Positions 9,946 through 19,028 of a stretch of DNA of 64,000 nucleotides are shown here, one piece after another (the stretch's first letter is position 1; each line of letters begins with the position of its first letter). The notes below the pieces were generated by a model that worked only from the letters and a program-made list of their open reading frames with translations, had not been told where the DNA came from and did no database searches. Position numbers and translations under genes: made by a program. This stretch comes from Roseivirga misakiensis (GTDB lineage Bacteria; Bacteroidota; Bacteroidia; Cytophagales; Cyclobacteriaceae): positions 186,001 through 250,000 of the forward strand of contig NZ_MDGQ01000005.1 in NCBI RefSeq assembly GCF_001747105.1. The letters run 5' to 3'.

Positions 9946-11016
9946 ATGAACAAACAGAGTGAAGCTTTCTTAACCAAATATTTAAATAATGCATCTCCAA
10001 CCGGGTTTGAAAGCTCAGGTCAGCAGATTTGGTTGGATTATATAAAACCCTACACAGATTCACATTTCACTGATAAGTACGGAACCGCCGTTGGAGTCAT
10101 CAATCCAGATGCACCCTATAAAGTTGTGATAGAGGCGCATGCCGATGAAATCGCTTGGTTTGTAAACTATATTGGTGACGACGGTTACATTTATGTAATC
10201 AGAAATGGAGGTAGCGATCATCAAATAGCCCCTTCCAAAAAGGTGAATATCCATACAGATAAAGGTGTGGTAAAAGGCGTTTTTGGTTGGCCAGCAATTC
10301 ACGTCAGAGATAGAGCAAATGAGAAATCACCGTCCCTCAAAAATATCTTTATTGATGTAGGTGCCGAGTCTAAAGATGAGGTATTAAAAATGGGTATTCA
10401 TGTTGGGTCTGTCATCACCTTCGAAGACGAAGTCTTTAAGCTCAACGATAAATATTGGTGTGGTCGAGCGCTAGACAATCGGATCGGAGGATATATGATT
10501 GCCGAAGTAGCCCGTAAATTGAAAGAAAATAAGGTCGAGTTACCATTCGGACTATACATCGTAAATGCCGTACAAGAAGAGATCGGTTTACGAGGTGCAG
10601 AAATGATTGCTGCGCGAATTAAACCTGATGTTGCGGTCATTACTGACGTTTGCCACGATACATATTCACCAATGTATGATAAAAAGGTAAGTGGAGATCA
10701 GAAAGCAGGTAAAGGTCCAGTTTTGACTTACGGACCGGCAGTTCATAACAACCTGCTAAATATGATTATTGGTGTGGCCGAGGCTAACAAAATTGATTTT
10801 CAACGAGCTGCGGCCTCTCGATCTACTGGAACTGATACCGATGCATTTGCTTACTCAAATGAAGGCGTGCCTTCCGCTTTGATTTCGCTTCCGCTAAAAT
10901 ATATGCATACTACAGTAGAAACCGCGCATGAGTCGGATATAGCGAATGTAATTGACCTCATGTATGAGTTTTTGATCCAATTGCCCAATAAACACGACTT
11001 TAGTTATCTCAAGTAA
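9946..11016 (+). CDS. M42-family metallo-aminopeptidase
   Basis: A 356-residue cytosolic dizinc aminopeptidase/glutamyl-aminopeptidase relative (also annotated as endoglucanase M or FrvX). Metal and active-site blocks are visible in order: IEAHADEIAW (His, Asp), GRALDNRIGGY (bridging Asp), VQEEIGLRGAE (Glu-Glu), ITDVCHD (Asp) and the C-terminal HTTVETAHESDI (His). The length agrees with family members. There is no signal peptide. These enzymes usually form tetrahedral 12-mers and trim peptides after proteasome-like proteases. The downstream gene overlaps its stop codon by one base, so the pair is translationally coupled. Confidence 0.9.
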   Translation: MNKQSEAFLTKYLNNASPTGFESSGQQIWLDYIKPYTDSHFTDKYGTAVGVINPDAPYKVVIEAHADEIAWFVNYIGDDGYIYVIRNGGSDHQIAPSKKVNIHTDKGVVKGVFGWPAIHVRDRANEKSPSLKNIFIDVGAESKDEVLKMGIHVGSVITFEDEVFKLNDKYWCGRALDNRIGGYMIAEVARKLKENKVELPFGLYIVNAVQEEIGLRGAEMIAARIKPDVAVITDVCHDTYSPMYDKKVSGDQKAGKGPVLTYGPAVHNNLLNMIIGVAEANKIDFQRAAASRSTGTDTDAFAYSNEGVPSALISLPLKYMHTTVETAHESDIANVIDLMYEFLIQLPNKHDFSYLK

Positions 11017-11786
11017 TGCCGAGGGTAAATGATCAGATGGGGAGGGAGGTAAACATACCAGAAAACCCTCAAAAGATCATTTCTTTAGTCCCCTCCCAAA
11101 CCGAGTTGCTCTACGACCTTGGTTTAGGTGATCGGGTTGTTGGAATTACTAAATTCTGCATCCATCCGTCACATTGGCGAAAGGAAAAACAGATTGTTGG
11201 TGGAACAAAGCAATATAGATTTGAATCAATAGCGGCATTTGCTCCAGACTTGATTATCGGTAATAAAGAAGAGAACGATAAAGTAGGGATAGAAAAACTT
11301 GCTAAAGATTTTCCTGTTTGGATGAGTGATATAGCTACACTTGCTGATGCTATAGCGATGATTCAGGAGGTAGGAAATATTGTTGGAGAACAGTCTAAAG
11401 CCAATTTATTGAGTCACGAGATTTTAGATGGCTTCAGTAAATTACCGAGAGGATTAAGTGAGCAAAAAGCTCTTTATCTGATTTGGAAGAAACCTTATAT
11501 GGTGGCTGGAAATGGAACTTTCATCAATGAAATGATGAAGTACGCCGGTTTTGAGAACGTTGTAGAGGAGGAGCGTTACCCCACGCTTGAGCTGGCAGAC
11601 TTTAAAACGCTGAATCCTGACGTTGTTCTGCTTTCCTCAGAACCATATCCTTTCAAGACAAAAGATATTGCTGAGATTCAGGCTGTATTGCCAAATGCTA
11701 GAATTGATCTGGTGGATGGGGAAATGTTCAGTTGGTACGGCAGCCGATTGAAGAAATCACCGGATTATTTTGAAAGTTTAAAATAG
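11016..11786 (+). CDS. BtuF-like helical-backbone metal/cobalamin-binding protein, no signal peptide
   Basis: The 256-residue product has the two-lobed helical-backbone fold of periplasmic binding proteins for cobalamin or iron siderophores. KIISLVPSQTELLYDLGLG and VVGITKFCIHP open lobe 1. NKEENDK and the long linking helix follow, and LNPDVVLLSSEPYPF lies in lobe 2. It starts directly in the mature domain (MPRVNDQMGREV) with neither signal peptide nor lipobox, so as read it stays in the cytoplasm. ATG overlaps the preceding stop as TAATG. No permease or ATPase gene is beside it. Annotated relatives are often called cobalamin-binding protein; the true ligand is not readable. Confidence 0.8.
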   Translation: MPRVNDQMGREVNIPENPQKIISLVPSQTELLYDLGLGDRVVGITKFCIHPSHWRKEKQIVGGTKQYRFESIAAFAPDLIIGNKEENDKVGIEKLAKDFPVWMSDIATLADAIAMIQEVGNIVGEQSKANLLSHEILDGFSKLPRGLSEQKALYLIWKKPYMVAGNGTFINEMMKYAGFENVVEEERYPTLELADFKTLNPDVVLLSSEPYPFKTKDIAEIQAVLPNARIDLVDGEMFSWYGSRLKKSPDYFESLK

Positions 11787-11810
11787 GGGGAGCCTCCAGC
11801 AGACTCCCCC
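11786..11810. terminator. GC-rich hairpin between convergent genes
   Basis: GGGGGAG (11786-11792) and CTCCCCC (11804-11810) form a 7-bp stem with an 11-nt loop, starting at the last base of the upstream stop codon. No T-run follows on the plus strand, so termination is only likely. Confidence 0.5.
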
Positions 11811-11817
11811 GTCCTTG

Positions 11818-12327
11818 TTACCTAAACACGGCAAGTGCATTGCACACTTCCTTGTTGTAACACTCCCAAATTTCTTTTTTCTGAAAAGCGACTTTTTTAC
11901 GCGACTTAGTCTTAATCGGAAACTTGTACCCATCTGTTGCCGATTTCTTTTTAGATCTCGACTTGTCCGCGACATGATAGTAGTAGACCTTTTCATCTGA
12001 CTGACCCATTAGCTTTCTTTCGCCTGGGGGAAGAGTAGTCAAGCCATCAGTTTGCCACCCGCCGTCAATTGATTTGTAGCGAATAGCCACCTTCATTGGG
12101 CTGCTGGTCTTATTCTCGAAAAATATGTTGTAAGATTTGCGACTGGGCGCTTCCTCGAAGGCCGGTAGCTCTGTAGGAAGTTCGACGACTCCCGAAAGCT
12201 TTACTGGAGATCCGAGTTCTATCGGTTCCAGTTGAGCATAGTATGATGGCCTTCCTTCATGCAATGAAGAGAAAAAGGCCGTCATAGCCGTGCCCATAAA
12301 CAGTGCATATACTGCTAATGGTTTCAT
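11818..12327 (-). CDS. Secreted hypothetical protein with basic C-terminal half
   Basis: A 169-residue protein of unrecognised family. The N-terminus has a hydrophobic stretch (about 4-20) consistent with a signal peptide or anchor. Residues about 60-110 look beta-rich (YNIFFENKTSSPMKVAIRY), like a small immunoglobulin-type or DUF-type fold. Residues about 125-155 are Lys/Ser/Arg-rich (KSRSKKKS, TKSRKKVAFQKK). The end carries Cys residues in IWECYNKEVCNALAV that could form a disulphide. It stands alone, converging with the BtuF-like gene, and 159 bp of AT-rich sequence lie upstream without another recognisable feature. Confidence 0.6.
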   Translation of the reverse strand: MKPLAVYALFMGTAMTAFFSSLHEGRPSYYAQLEPIELGSPVKLSGVVELPTELPAFEEAPSRKSYNIFFENKTSSPMKVAIRYKSIDGGWQTDGLTTLPPGERKLMGQSDEKVYYYHVADKSRSKKKSATDGYKFPIKTKSRKKVAFQKKEIWECYNKEVCNALAVFR

Positions 12328-12486
12328 ATGTTTAGGTTACTGATATAAAGATGAAAAACTTATATGAAATATTCAACATATATTCATAAAAAATTATTTC
12401 ACATTAAGAGTGGTGGAGGAGTGAAAGTGCGTTTAAGAGATTTTTAGGCTCTTTTTTAGCTATTTTCTAGGACGAAAATAATTTAG

Positions 12487-13137
12487 CTATTTGCTAATGA
12501 GCAATGGTTCTATCTCTTTAATCCAGAGATCGTAGCCTTTTTTATTCATATGAAGACCATCCTCGATAAAGATATCTTTCTTCAAAGAACCATCTTCTTT
12601 GAGCATTGGACTCCATACATCAACATAAGAAATATTATCTGAGAGTTCAGCTAAACGGGATAGTCCGGTATTGAATTTTTTATAAGATTCTCTTAACTCC
12701 CAGCGGGCTATGCTCGGTTTTGCGGAGATAAGCACAATATTCTCTATCTTCTCTTTTTTGATTAGGTCAATCACCAGAGCCGATAGTTCGGCAAGCACAA
12801 ACAAAGGGTCTTCACCCGAATTGATGTCATTGTCACCCTCGTAGATAAATACTTGCTTAGGTTTAAAGTTCGAAATGAGTTGATCCTTGTAAACAATCAA
12901 GTCACTTGTTTCAGAACCGCCAAAACCGGTATTAATGACATTGTGGTTGGGGAAGTAACTCTTAAAATCTACCCAAAGGCGAATACTCGAACTTCCTGTA
13001 AATAAGATTCTATTTTTTGATGGGTAATTATCTTCTGTACCAGCAAACTGACTTACCTCTTCTGCGAAACGCTTTGGGTCTTGTGCCCACAAATTTATGG
13101 TCACAAAAATTAGAGATAGGGTGAGTGCTAGGCGCAT
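12487..13137 (-). CDS. Secreted SGNH/GDSL-family hydrolase
   Basis: The 216-residue product has a signal peptide (about 1-19, ending LWAQ) and the four SGNH blocks. Block I is ILFTGSSSIRLW (nucleophile Ser in a GSS variant of GDS). Block II is NTGFGGSETSDL (Gly). Block III is YEGDNDINSG (Asn). Block V is EDGLHMNKKGYDLW (Asp and His). This is the PAF-acetylhydrolase/lysophospholipase-like group, so it probably removes an acyl or acetyl group in the periplasm or outside. It lies 45 bp downstream of nudK on the same strand and may share its transcript. Confidence 0.85.
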   Translation of the reverse strand: MRLALTLSLIFVTINLWAQDPKRFAEEVSQFAGTEDNYPSKNRILFTGSSSIRLWVDFKSYFPNHNVINTGFGGSETSDLIVYKDQLISNFKPKQVFIYEGDNDINSGEDPLFVLAELSALVIDLIKKEKIENIVLISAKPSIARWELRESYKKFNTGLSRLAELSDNISYVDVWSPMLKEDGSLKKDIFIEDGLHMNKKGYDLWIKEIEPLLISK

Positions 13138-13182
13138 TGACCTAAGTTAGAAAATTTGGGAGAATTATAAACCCTAAATTAT

Positions 13183-13761
13183 TTATGCGAGCAAAGAATT
13201 TATTTGAGCGTATTGGAGCAACATTATAGTCTTAGCATCCTTAATTTCTCCATTGCTGGTCATGCGCAGTGCTTCTTTGAATGAAAGCTCTAATACTTGA
13301 ATGTCTTCCTCTTCGTCAGTACCGCCACCATCATTAACTTTCATAACGTCTTCATACTCGGCCACAAAGAAGTAAAGAATCTCAGTGACTGATCCGGGTG
13401 ACATATAGCTTTCAAAGACTTTTTGAACATTTTTGATTCTATAACCCGTTTCTTCTTCCGTTTCTTTGCGTATGCAATCTTCAGCATTATCCTCCTCTAA
13501 TAAACCGGCACAAGCTTCAATTAAAAAGCCGTCTTTATTTCCATTCAAATAAGTAGGCATTCTGAATTGCTTCGTAAGTACCACTGTACCTTTTTCTTTG
13601 TTGTAAAGTAGAATAGTGGCTCCATTTCCCCGATCGTATGCTTCACGTTCTTGCCTTTGAACAGAACCATCGTTTTTGGTGTACTCAAAAGTTACTTTGT
13701 TCAGTGTATACCAATTATCGGATAGTACCTCTTTATCTATTATTTTGATCCGGTCGTTCAT
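13183..13761 (-). CDS. nudK: GDP-mannose pyrophosphatase NudK (Nudix)
   Basis: A 192-residue Nudix hydrolase that splits GDP-mannose into GMP and mannose-1-phosphate. The whole pattern follows E. coli NudK as I know it: an N-terminal [15 protein letters not shown] strand, [13 protein letters not shown], the Nudix helix [18 protein letters not shown] with EEETGY, and [18 protein letters not shown]. It keeps the Lys that replaces Arg in the NudK Nudix box. [16 protein letters not shown] segment follows. It sits 3 bp from the ABC exporter gene upstream and 45 bp from the SGNH gene downstream, probably one transcript. Confidence 0.92.
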   Translation of the reverse strand: MNDRIKIIDKEVLSDNWYTLNKVTFEYTKNDGSVQRQEREAYDRGNGATILLYNKEKGTVVLTKQFRMPTYLNGNKDGFLIEACAGLLEEDNAEDCIRKETEEETGYRIKNVQKVFESYMSPGSVTEILYFFVAEYEDVMKVNDGGGTDEEEDIQVLELSFKEALRMTSNGEIKDAKTIMLLQYAQINSLLA

Positions 13762-13764
13762 ACT

Positions 13765-15516
13765 TTAAATTCTAGCCTGATAAGTATATAATTGATAGTA
13801 CCGCCCTTCGCTGGCAATCAATTCATCGTGAGTACCACGTTCTGCGATTTCTCCGTCTTCTATCACTAGAATTTGATCTGCCTGTCGAATGGTACTTAAT
13901 CTATGAGCGATCACGAAAGTGGTTCTACCTTTCATTAACCCGGCTAAACTCTTTTGAATAAATGTCTCGCTTTCGGTATCTAGGTTAGAAGTGGCCTCGT
14001 CGAGTATTAAAACTTTTGGGTCGGCCAATACCGCCCTAGCGATGGCAATACGCTGTCTTTGGCCACCAGATAGCTTCACGCCTCGTTCTCCAATCAAAGT
14101 ATCCAAGCCGTCTTCGAACCGATCAGTGAACTCATTTACATAAGCCGCTTTTACAGCAACGTCTAATTCTTCATCTGAAGCATCTGGTCTGGGGAAAAGG
14201 ATATTTTCTTTGATTGTACCCTCAAAAAGGAAGTCATCTTGGAGTACCACACCTAAGTTTCGGCGATAGCTTTTTAGTTTGACCGTAGAAAGGTCAATAT
14301 CATCGACAGTAATCTTCCCTGATTTTGGGGTCAGGAAAGTCGCAGCTAAACCAGCGATCGTCGATTTCCCTGATCCAGAAGTTCCAACCAATGCCGTCAC
14401 ACTGCCCGATGGTGCGTCGAACTTTATGTTTTTTAGCACATCCACGCCTTCATCGTATGAAAAAGTCACATCGTCAAAGACCATATTCGCTTGAATTTCA
14501 TCGAGTTCCACCGTGCGTTTAGGGTCCTCATCTTCGGTAGCAGTCATCATGATTTCCTCAGTACGATCTAAACCTGCAAAGGCTTCTGTAATTTGACTAC
14601 CGATATTGGACATTTGAACGATAGGAGCGATCATGACGGCTAAATAAGCAATAAAGGCCACTAATTCTCCCGGGGTCATGGAACCTTGGATAATGTAATA
14701 TCCTCCAATACCAAGTATGCCAGTACTAGCCACCCCAGCCAAAAGAAATGTAGCGGAGCTCGTAACGATGGCAGTGGCTGTCAAAGTTTTCTTAACGTTT
14801 TGGTACAATTCGTCTACCCCTTTTTCGAAAGTAGCTATCTCTTGTAATTCGGCACCGAATCCTTTGATCACCCTTACACCATTCAATGTTTCTGTTAAAC
14901 GACCTGTAACCTCTGCATTGAGTTGGCCGCGCTTTCGGAAAATTGGTCTTAAATATGCAAAGGCTTTCATGGCGACAAGCCCGAATATTACAACCGGAGC
15001 AATAACGAATGCGGTTAGTTTTGCATTCATATCAATGAGAATGTATAGCACACCTATGGAGGTTAATAAACCTCCGAGAAGCTGAACTAAGCCAGTACCG
15101 ACCAGATTTCTTACACCCTCCACATCGGTCATTATTCTAGACACCAAAGCACCAGATTTTGTGCTATCGAAATAATTAATGGGTAGAGAAAGTATTTTCT
15201 TTTGAACCTTAACTCTAAGTTGAGCGATCAGTTTTTGTGCCTGAACACTGAGTAATCTAGTCAGTGCAAATGAGGTTCCTGCTTGGGTGATAATGGCTGC
15301 AATAGTAACAGTTATCACAAGCCATAGCTTCTGCATGTCTTTGTTCACCACTACATCGTCAATCAAGAATCTAGTCGCACCAGGAAGCACAAGACTCGCC
15401 GCGCTTCTTAATAGAATTAGAATAAGTCCTATGAGGAGTAAGCCTCTTTTAGGCCATATTATGGTCTTGAATACCTGCCCTACGGTAATGTTGTTTAGCT
15501 TTTTCTTTTTGGCCAT
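13765..15516 (-). CDS. ABC exporter, fused membrane and ATPase domains (MsbA/LmrA type)
   Basis: A 583-residue half-transporter. The N-terminal membrane domain (about 1-310) has six predicted helices. The ATPase domain (about 340-583) carries Walker A GTSGSGKST, the Q-loop near VVLQDDFLFEGT, signature [14 protein letters not shown], Walker B VLILDEATSNLD, and the switch His in VIAHRLST. The length and layout fit homodimeric lipid or drug exporters of the MsbA type. The substrate is not readable. It is the first gene of a probable unit with nudK (3-bp gap). Confidence 0.93.
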   Translation of the reverse strand: MAKKKKLNNITVGQVFKTIIWPKRGLLLIGLILILLRSAASLVLPGATRFLIDDVVVNKDMQKLWLVITVTIAAIITQAGTSFALTRLLSVQAQKLIAQLRVKVQKKILSLPINYFDSTKSGALVSRIMTDVEGVRNLVGTGLVQLLGGLLTSIGVLYILIDMNAKLTAFVIAPVVIFGLVAMKAFAYLRPIFRKRGQLNAEVTGRLTETLNGVRVIKGFGAELQEIATFEKGVDELYQNVKKTLTATAIVTSSATFLLAGVASTGILGIGGYYIIQGSMTPGELVAFIAYLAVMIAPIVQMSNIGSQITEAFAGLDRTEEIMMTATEDEDPKRTVELDEIQANMVFDDVTFSYDEGVDVLKNIKFDAPSGSVTALVGTSGSGKSTIAGLAATFLTPKSGKITVDDIDLSTVKLKSYRRNLGVVLQDDFLFEGTIKENILFPRPDASDEELDVAVKAAYVNEFTDRFEDGLDTLIGERGVKLSGGQRQRIAIARAVLADPKVLILDEATSNLDTESETFIQKSLAGLMKGRTTFVIAHRLSTIRQADQILVIEDGEIAERGTHDELIASEGRYYQLYTYQARI

Positions 15517-15610
15517 GAAAATATTGTTGGATGATGGCTAAACGAAGTGTTCACCAAATTGATTCCAAGTTATAGAAAGTAATTTAGCTGACACTTGATT
15601 TAGATCAATT

Positions 15611-16825
15611 TCATGAGCCTGTTGCTAAACCCACATGATTCCAAAAACTAGGGTAGGATTTATCCACAACTGATGGATCCTTAATCAAAATGTCCTGTTG
15701 TGTGCTAAGTGGGGCAAAGGCCATGGCCATTCTATGGTCTTCGTAGGTTTCTATGGTTACTTCTGGCTGGCCAGGTTGAAATTTAGATTTGATTTCCCAA
15801 ACACCTTCCTCTGTCTCTTTTAGCTTGATATTGAACTTTTTGAGTTCCCGTTTTAGCGCCTTGATTCTATCAGTTTCTTTAATCCGTAAGCTTTCAAGGC
15901 CCGTCATTTTACAAGAAATATGTTTGACGCCGCAAACTACTGCCACGGTTTGGGCAAGGTCAGGGCAATCTGAAAAATCGATTTCAACTTCGTTTCGAGC
16001 CGGAATTTTTTGTAACAATACGCCGTCGGCTTCGAAAGTACTCATAACGCCAAGCTGATTCATAATCCTTACGATGGCAATATCTCCTTGAAGCGATTTT
16101 TGGCGCAGGCCTAATAATTTGATTTCCGCGCTTTCAGCTAAGGCTGCAAAACTGAACCAATAACTGGCTCCAGACCAATCTGATTCTACCTGATACGGAT
16201 AAGATTGGTAAGGTTGTGGTTTTACTTCAATGGTATTGTTAGTCCAAGAAGACTGAATACCAAAGAGCTTCATCATATCCAAAGTCATTTGAATGTAAGG
16301 GCGGCTTCCGATTTTCCCAATCAGCTCAAGAATTAGTCCTTCAGGTAAGGCAGGAGCAATCATTAGAATAGCTGAAATGAATTGACTGCTCACATCACCC
16401 TTCATCCGAATCCGTTCTTTTTTTTGATCCTTTATTGGGGTGATTTTCATGGGCGGATACCCATCATTCTTCAAGTATTTAACCTTTGCGCCAATTTGTT
16501 TCAGTGCTTTTCCAAGAATCTTGATCGGACGCTTCTGCATTCTTGGCGTGCCTGTAAGAACCCGAGGATTTTTCCCCAACGCCGAATATGCCGTCAAGAA
16601 GCGCATAGTCGTTCCCGCGTCTAGAACGTCCAGTGTTTCTTCGTTGCTGGTCAAAAGCCTCAGCATAGTCTGGGTATCCCTAGCATTAGACAGGTTTGAA
16701 ATTGCTGACGTATTTCCGCTAAGTGCATTGATGATCAACGCTCGGTTACTTTCGCTTTTTGAAGCTTCAAGTGGGATTGTTACGGCGTTTAATTTAGGAC
16801 AGTGTTTTAAGGCGATTGACTCCAC
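15611..16825 (-). CDS. aroA: 3-phosphoshikimate 1-carboxyvinyltransferase (EPSP synthase)
   Basis: Joins phosphoenolpyruvate to shikimate-3-phosphate, step six of the shikimate pathway. At 404 residues it is slightly shorter than E. coli AroA (427). Visible blocks are SKSESNRALIINAL (N-terminal Lys/Arg loop), LDAGTTMRFLTAY (substrate loop), KGDVSSQFISAILM, SGASYWFSFAALA, RIKETDRIKAL, EDHRMAMAFAPL and VDKSYPSFW. The start is GTG at 16825, one base after the aroB stop, which points to translational coupling. It is the last gene of the attenuated aro unit. The glyphosate-site loop is the GTTMRF form, unlike the NAGTAMRPL of E. coli. Confidence 0.95.
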   Translation of the reverse strand: MESIALKHCPKLNAVTIPLEASKSESNRALIINALSGNTSAISNLSNARDTQTMLRLLTSNEETLDVLDAGTTMRFLTAYSALGKNPRVLTGTPRMQKRPIKILGKALKQIGAKVKYLKNDGYPPMKITPIKDQKKERIRMKGDVSSQFISAILMIAPALPEGLILELIGKIGSRPYIQMTLDMMKLFGIQSSWTNNTIEVKPQPYQSYPYQVESDWSGASYWFSFAALAESAEIKLLGLRQKSLQGDIAIVRIMNQLGVMSTFEADGVLLQKIPARNEVEIDFSDCPDLAQTVAVVCGVKHISCKMTGLESLRIKETDRIKALKRELKKFNIKLKETEEGVWEIKSKFQPGQPEVTIETYEDHRMAMAFAPLSTQQDILIKDPSVVDKSYPSFWNHVGLATGS

Positions 16826-16826
16826 T

Positions 16827-17861
16827 TTAGGCTTTCAGGTTTATATAATAAAATAAAGCATCCATCACATCTTTTTCATCTACCGCCACATCATACGTAG
16901 CACGACCGATTTCATAGAGTAGTGAATGGTTAAGTAGATTATTCACATTCTTTTTGTCTTGATACATCAGGCTAATAATTGATGTAAAGTCTCTTTTCTG
17001 GATATTAAGATCGGGATAAATCTTAAGGATATACGATGAAATGGCGCCTAGCGTATCAACTTCAAGACTTAATAATTTTTTGGAAACATGGGCTTCACAA
17101 ATCATCCCTATAGCGATCGCTTCACCGTGTAACAAGTGATTTTCTCCGTCGAGGTAAAAGCTTTCAATCGCGTGGCCGATCGTATGACCAAAATTCAAAA
17201 TTTTCCTTAGCCCTGCTTCTTTAGGGTCAGCTTTGACCACTTCATTTTTGATCTCTACGGAATGGGCGATAACAGCATTCCAATTCTCCTGATCAAGGCC
17301 TTTATTACTGACCTGCTGGAAATAGTCTTTGTCTACAATGAGTCCATGTTTAATAACCTCAGCAAAACCCGATCTCAACTCTTTTTTCGACAGTGTCTCA
17401 AGAAATATTGGATCGATAAAGACTGCTTTAGGGTCTTGGAAGAAGCCTAAATGGTTTTTTAAACCCTGAAAATCGATACCAAGTTTTCCGCCCACGTTAG
17501 CGTCAACAGCTGCTAAAAGCGTCGTTGGGATATTAATAAAGTCGATTCCTCTTTTGTAAGTAACCGCGCAGAAACCTCCCATATCGCCGATCACGCCGCC
17601 CCCTAAATTCACTAATAAAGATTTTCTGTCAAATGCGTTAGCCGTGAGTTTTTCCCAAATCAGTTGACAGGTATTTAGGTTCTTATTGCTTTCCCCAGAT
17701 GCTATTTCAATGACTAAATGATCGGGTAAAAAGTCTTTTATGATTGGGTAGCAGTGATTGTGTGTGTTTTCATCTACCAAAACAGACACTTTGGTATAAG
17801 TATTTTCCTCAAAGAAGGCGCCTAGGCTTGTTTTAATATCGTCTATTTGAATTTGACTCAT
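16827..17861 (-). CDS. aroB: 3-dehydroquinate synthase
   Basis: Converts DAHP to 3-dehydroquinate with NAD and a divalent metal, step two of the shikimate pathway. At 344 residues it is near the short end of the family. NAD- and substrate-binding blocks include LGGGVIGDMGGF, FINIPTTLLAAVDANVGGK, FAEVIKHGLI (Lys/His) and the metal-binding NFGHTIGHAIE (two His). The ATG overlaps the stop of the DAHP synthase gene by 4 bases (ATGA), and aroA follows after one base. The three genes are therefore a tightly coupled unit downstream of the leader-peptide attenuator. Confidence 0.95.
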   Translation of the reverse strand: MSQIQIDDIKTSLGAFFEENTYTKVSVLVDENTHNHCYPIIKDFLPDHLVIEIASGESNKNLNTCQLIWEKLTANAFDRKSLLVNLGGGVIGDMGGFCAVTYKRGIDFINIPTTLLAAVDANVGGKLGIDFQGLKNHLGFFQDPKAVFIDPIFLETLSKKELRSGFAEVIKHGLIVDKDYFQQVSNKGLDQENWNAVIAHSVEIKNEVVKADPKEAGLRKILNFGHTIGHAIESFYLDGENHLLHGEAIAIGMICEAHVSKKLLSLEVDTLGAISSYILKIYPDLNIQKRDFTSIISLMYQDKKNVNNLLNHSLLYEIGRATYDVAVDEKDVMDALFYYINLKA

Positions 17862-18952
17862 GCTTGACTAGCAGATTTGACTTCCTTGAGTTGAGCTTCT
17901 TGCATTTTGACCGACTCTTCGTGTAACGCAAATAAAAAGCTTTTCATAAATTTTTCGGTCATGTTTTTATTCGTCCCTGACTTTATCCGTGACTCCATTA
18001 CATCTTGCCAGCGATTGGGTTGGTAAACTGCCAAATTATGAGAGCGTTTGTACTCACCAATTTGTTTGATCATTTGAAACCTATCCGAGAGCAGTTCTAT
18101 GATTTGTGCGTCCACCAAGTCTACTTTTTGACGGAACTTATCCAGTTCACTAATTGCCTCTGGGTGTTTGTCTAAAGTTTCCCTGAAATTGAGGTTTTCG
18201 ATAATGATTTTAAAAGTATCTGGTGTAACCTGTTGTTTAGCATCGCTCCAAGCATTATCAGGATCGTGATGTGTTTCAATCATAAGTCCGTCTAGTCCGA
18301 AATTAATTGCACGTTGACTTACAGAAGCAATAATTTCTCTGGTACCAGCTATGTGGCTAGGGTCACAGATTACAGATATGCCTGGGATCATTCTTTTGAG
18401 GTGGATGGGCATACTCCATTCTGGTTTGTTTCTATAGCGCTTCTCATATGGATCAGAAAAGCCTCTATGGATAGCGGCAACCTTGTTAATACCCACTTTA
18501 TTGAGCCGCTCAATCGCGCCAAGCCAAAGTTGAAGATCTGGGTTGATAGGGTTTTTAACCATCACTGGGATGTCTGTACCTCTTAAAGCTTCGCAAATTT
18601 CCTGAACCGAAAATGGGTTGACAGTCGTTCTCGCACCTATCCACAGCACTTCAATATCAGCTTTCAAAGCAGCCTCTACATGACTAGTATTTGCTACCTC
18701 TACAGTGACTGGCACATTCAAGATTTCTCTTGCACTGTTGAGCCATGATAAGGCATCGTTTCCAATACCCTCAAAGGAACCCGGTCTTGTTCTTGGTTTC
18801 CAAACTCCGGCTCGAAACAAGCCTAAATTTGCTCCTCTAAGGCCTTTGGCGATTATTTCAATTTGTTGCTGACTTTCGGCAGAACAAGGTCCGGCAATAA
18901 GTACGTGCTCGTCTAGACCTAAACCCCAATCTTTAATATCAACGATATCCAT
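17858..18952 (-). CDS. Bifunctional DAHP synthase / chorismate mutase, copy 2 (attenuator-controlled)
   Basis: A 364-residue fusion. Residues about 1-265 are a DAHP synthase of the DAHPS I/KDSA superfamily: AGPCSAESQQQ, FRAGVWKPRTRPGSFEG, WIGARTTVNPF, VMVKNPINPD, AIHRGFSDPY and CDPSHIAGTRE. Residues about 275-360 are an AroQ-type chorismate mutase, with the first-helix Arg in KFRQKVDLVD, Arg in SDRFQMIKQIG, Lys in EYKRSHN, Arg in PNRWQDVM and Gln in SVKMQEA. It thus makes DAHP at the pathway entrance and prephenate at the Phe/Tyr branch. The start lies 11 bp after a terminator preceded by a Tyr/Phe leader peptide, so expression is probably attenuated. aroB and aroA follow with overlap. Copy 1 lies just upstream. 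Confidence 0.93.
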   Translation of the reverse strand: MDIVDIKDWGLGLDEHVLIAGPCSAESQQQIEIIAKGLRGANLGLFRAGVWKPRTRPGSFEGIGNDALSWLNSAREILNVPVTVEVANTSHVEAALKADIEVLWIGARTTVNPFSVQEICEALRGTDIPVMVKNPINPDLQLWLGAIERLNKVGINKVAAIHRGFSDPYEKRYRNKPEWSMPIHLKRMIPGISVICDPSHIAGTREIIASVSQRAINFGLDGLMIETHHDPDNAWSDAKQQVTPDTFKIIIENLNFRETLDKHPEAISELDKFRQKVDLVDAQIIELLSDRFQMIKQIGEYKRSHNLAVYQPNRWQDVMESRIKSGTNKNMTEKFMKSFLFALHEESVKMQEAQLKEVKSASQA

Positions 18953-18963
18953 ATCTCTAAAAT

Positions 18964-18993
18964 AAAAAAGCCCGATTCTGATGAACCGGGCTT
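18964..18993 (-). terminator. Attenuator terminator before DAHP synthase copy 2
   Basis: Reading the minus strand, AAGCCCG (18993-18987) pairs with CGGGCTT (18974-18968), and a T-run goes to 18964. This ends only 11 bp before the ATG at 18952. The left arm contains CGGTTC (18988-18983), which is complementary to GAACCG at 19029-19024, beginning at the last base of the leader stop codon. The two pairings are mutually exclusive, so this is read as a terminator/antiterminator switch rather than the end of the preceding gene. Confidence 0.85.
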
Positions 18994-19028
18994 AAAGTTT
19001 TAATTAAGTTTCTTTATAGACAGCGGTT

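Noticed and set aside
12328-12486. AT-rich gap before the secreted hypothetical gene
   Set aside because: Only a weak AAGAG/CTCTT stem with T-run on the plus strand, where no gene ends; no feature reported.
16440-16856. A 138-codon plus-strand frame opposite aroA and the aroB end
   Set aside because: No recognisable protein pattern, and the opposite strand holds clear aroA motifs.
18964-18993. Hairpin as a plain terminator for DAHP synthase copy 1
   Set aside because: It lies more than 220 bp after that gene, only 11 bp before the next start, and is preceded by the Tyr/Phe leader with an alternative pairing.
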